The translations under genes and the position numbers were made by a program. From positions 1-33,269 of the forward strand of contig CAJTOB010000036.1 of NCBI GenBank assembly GCA_910578035.1: a DNA stretch of 33,269 bases, in the 5' to 3' direction. Positions 33,247 to 33,269 of the stretch are shown piece after piece. Under the pieces are notes generated by a model. That model was not told the origin of the DNA, did not search any database, and saw only the letters and a program-made list of their open reading frames with translations. This DNA is from an uncultured Muribaculaceae bacterium (lineage in GTDB: Bacteria; Bacteroidota; Bacteroidia; Bacteroidales; Muribaculaceae). The stretch's first letter is position 1. Every line of letters starts with the position of its first letter.

Positions 33247-33269
33247 GCGGTAGGGGCGCGCGTTCGGCG

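Noticed and set aside
1..33269. CRISPR arrays, tRNA or rRNA genes
   Set aside because: No regularly spaced direct repeats and no cloverleaf or rRNA signature seen on either strand; the repeats present are two-copy only.

Overview
The window looks like chromosomal DNA of a gut Bacteroidales, most likely Muribaculaceae (the former S24-7 group). That placement is inference. It rests on Bacteroidetes-type promoters (TTTG about 19-20 nt before TAnnTTTG), lipoproteins with an Asp-rich or Lys-rich tail after the lipobox Cys, T9SS-like C-terminal domains, a DUF4292 / EnvC-like / dut cluster, a GH35 galactosidase with a C-terminal discoidin-like domain, and an oxalate-degradation operon, a trait I recall being reported for S24-7 genomes.

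Layout, left to right. (1) 1-338: the 5' end of an IS4/DUF4372-type transposase running off the window, then a strong bidirectional terminator. (2) 402-9127, all on the minus strand: a secreted GH35 beta-galactosidase, rarA, a TPR protein, a phosphate-binding-protein-like lipoprotein, a small membrane protein, fmt and an RluA-type pseudouridine synthase. (3) 9128-9327: a divergent control region with a Bacteroidetes promoter facing the pseudouridine synthase/fmt and a near-consensus sigma-54 promoter facing clpB. (4) 9328-16729: clpB and a small lipoprotein (+), a TPR / DUF4026-like pair (-), then two small secreted proteins (+), the second with a FISUMP domain. (5) 16799-20996: the oxalate operon on the minus strand, frc -> oxc -> AEC permease, in the same order as E. 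coli yfdW-yfdU-yfdV, with a hairpin in each intercistronic gap. (6) 21131-29148, minus strand: metG, ansA, a small T9SS-like protein, dut, a TPR protein, a DUF4292 lipoprotein and an EnvC-like factor, closely packed and partly overlapping. (7) 29312-29652: a 335-bp non-coding element with perfect 29-bp terminal inverted repeats and a possible TAA target duplication (MITE-like). (8) 29736-33269, plus strand: a phage-derived cassette led by a host-type -10 element: a 77-aa protein, an SU10/DUF5309-like major capsid protein, an unknown 182-aa protein and a portal-like protein.

How the genes work together. FRC moves CoA from formyl-CoA to oxalate, OXC decarboxylates oxalyl-CoA back to formyl-CoA, and the AEC permease probably carries oxalate or formate. 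Fmt uses Met-tRNA made by MetG. ClpB with a sigma-54 promoter suggests stress control that differs from the usual heat-shock scheme. The capsid, 182-aa and portal genes are coupled by ATGA overlaps and must be made together, but no terminase, integrase or lysis gene is in view. The gene order (capsid before portal), the short portal and the simple control region make this cassette the best candidate for something undescribed. A plain prophage or prophage remnant continuing to the right is equally possible.
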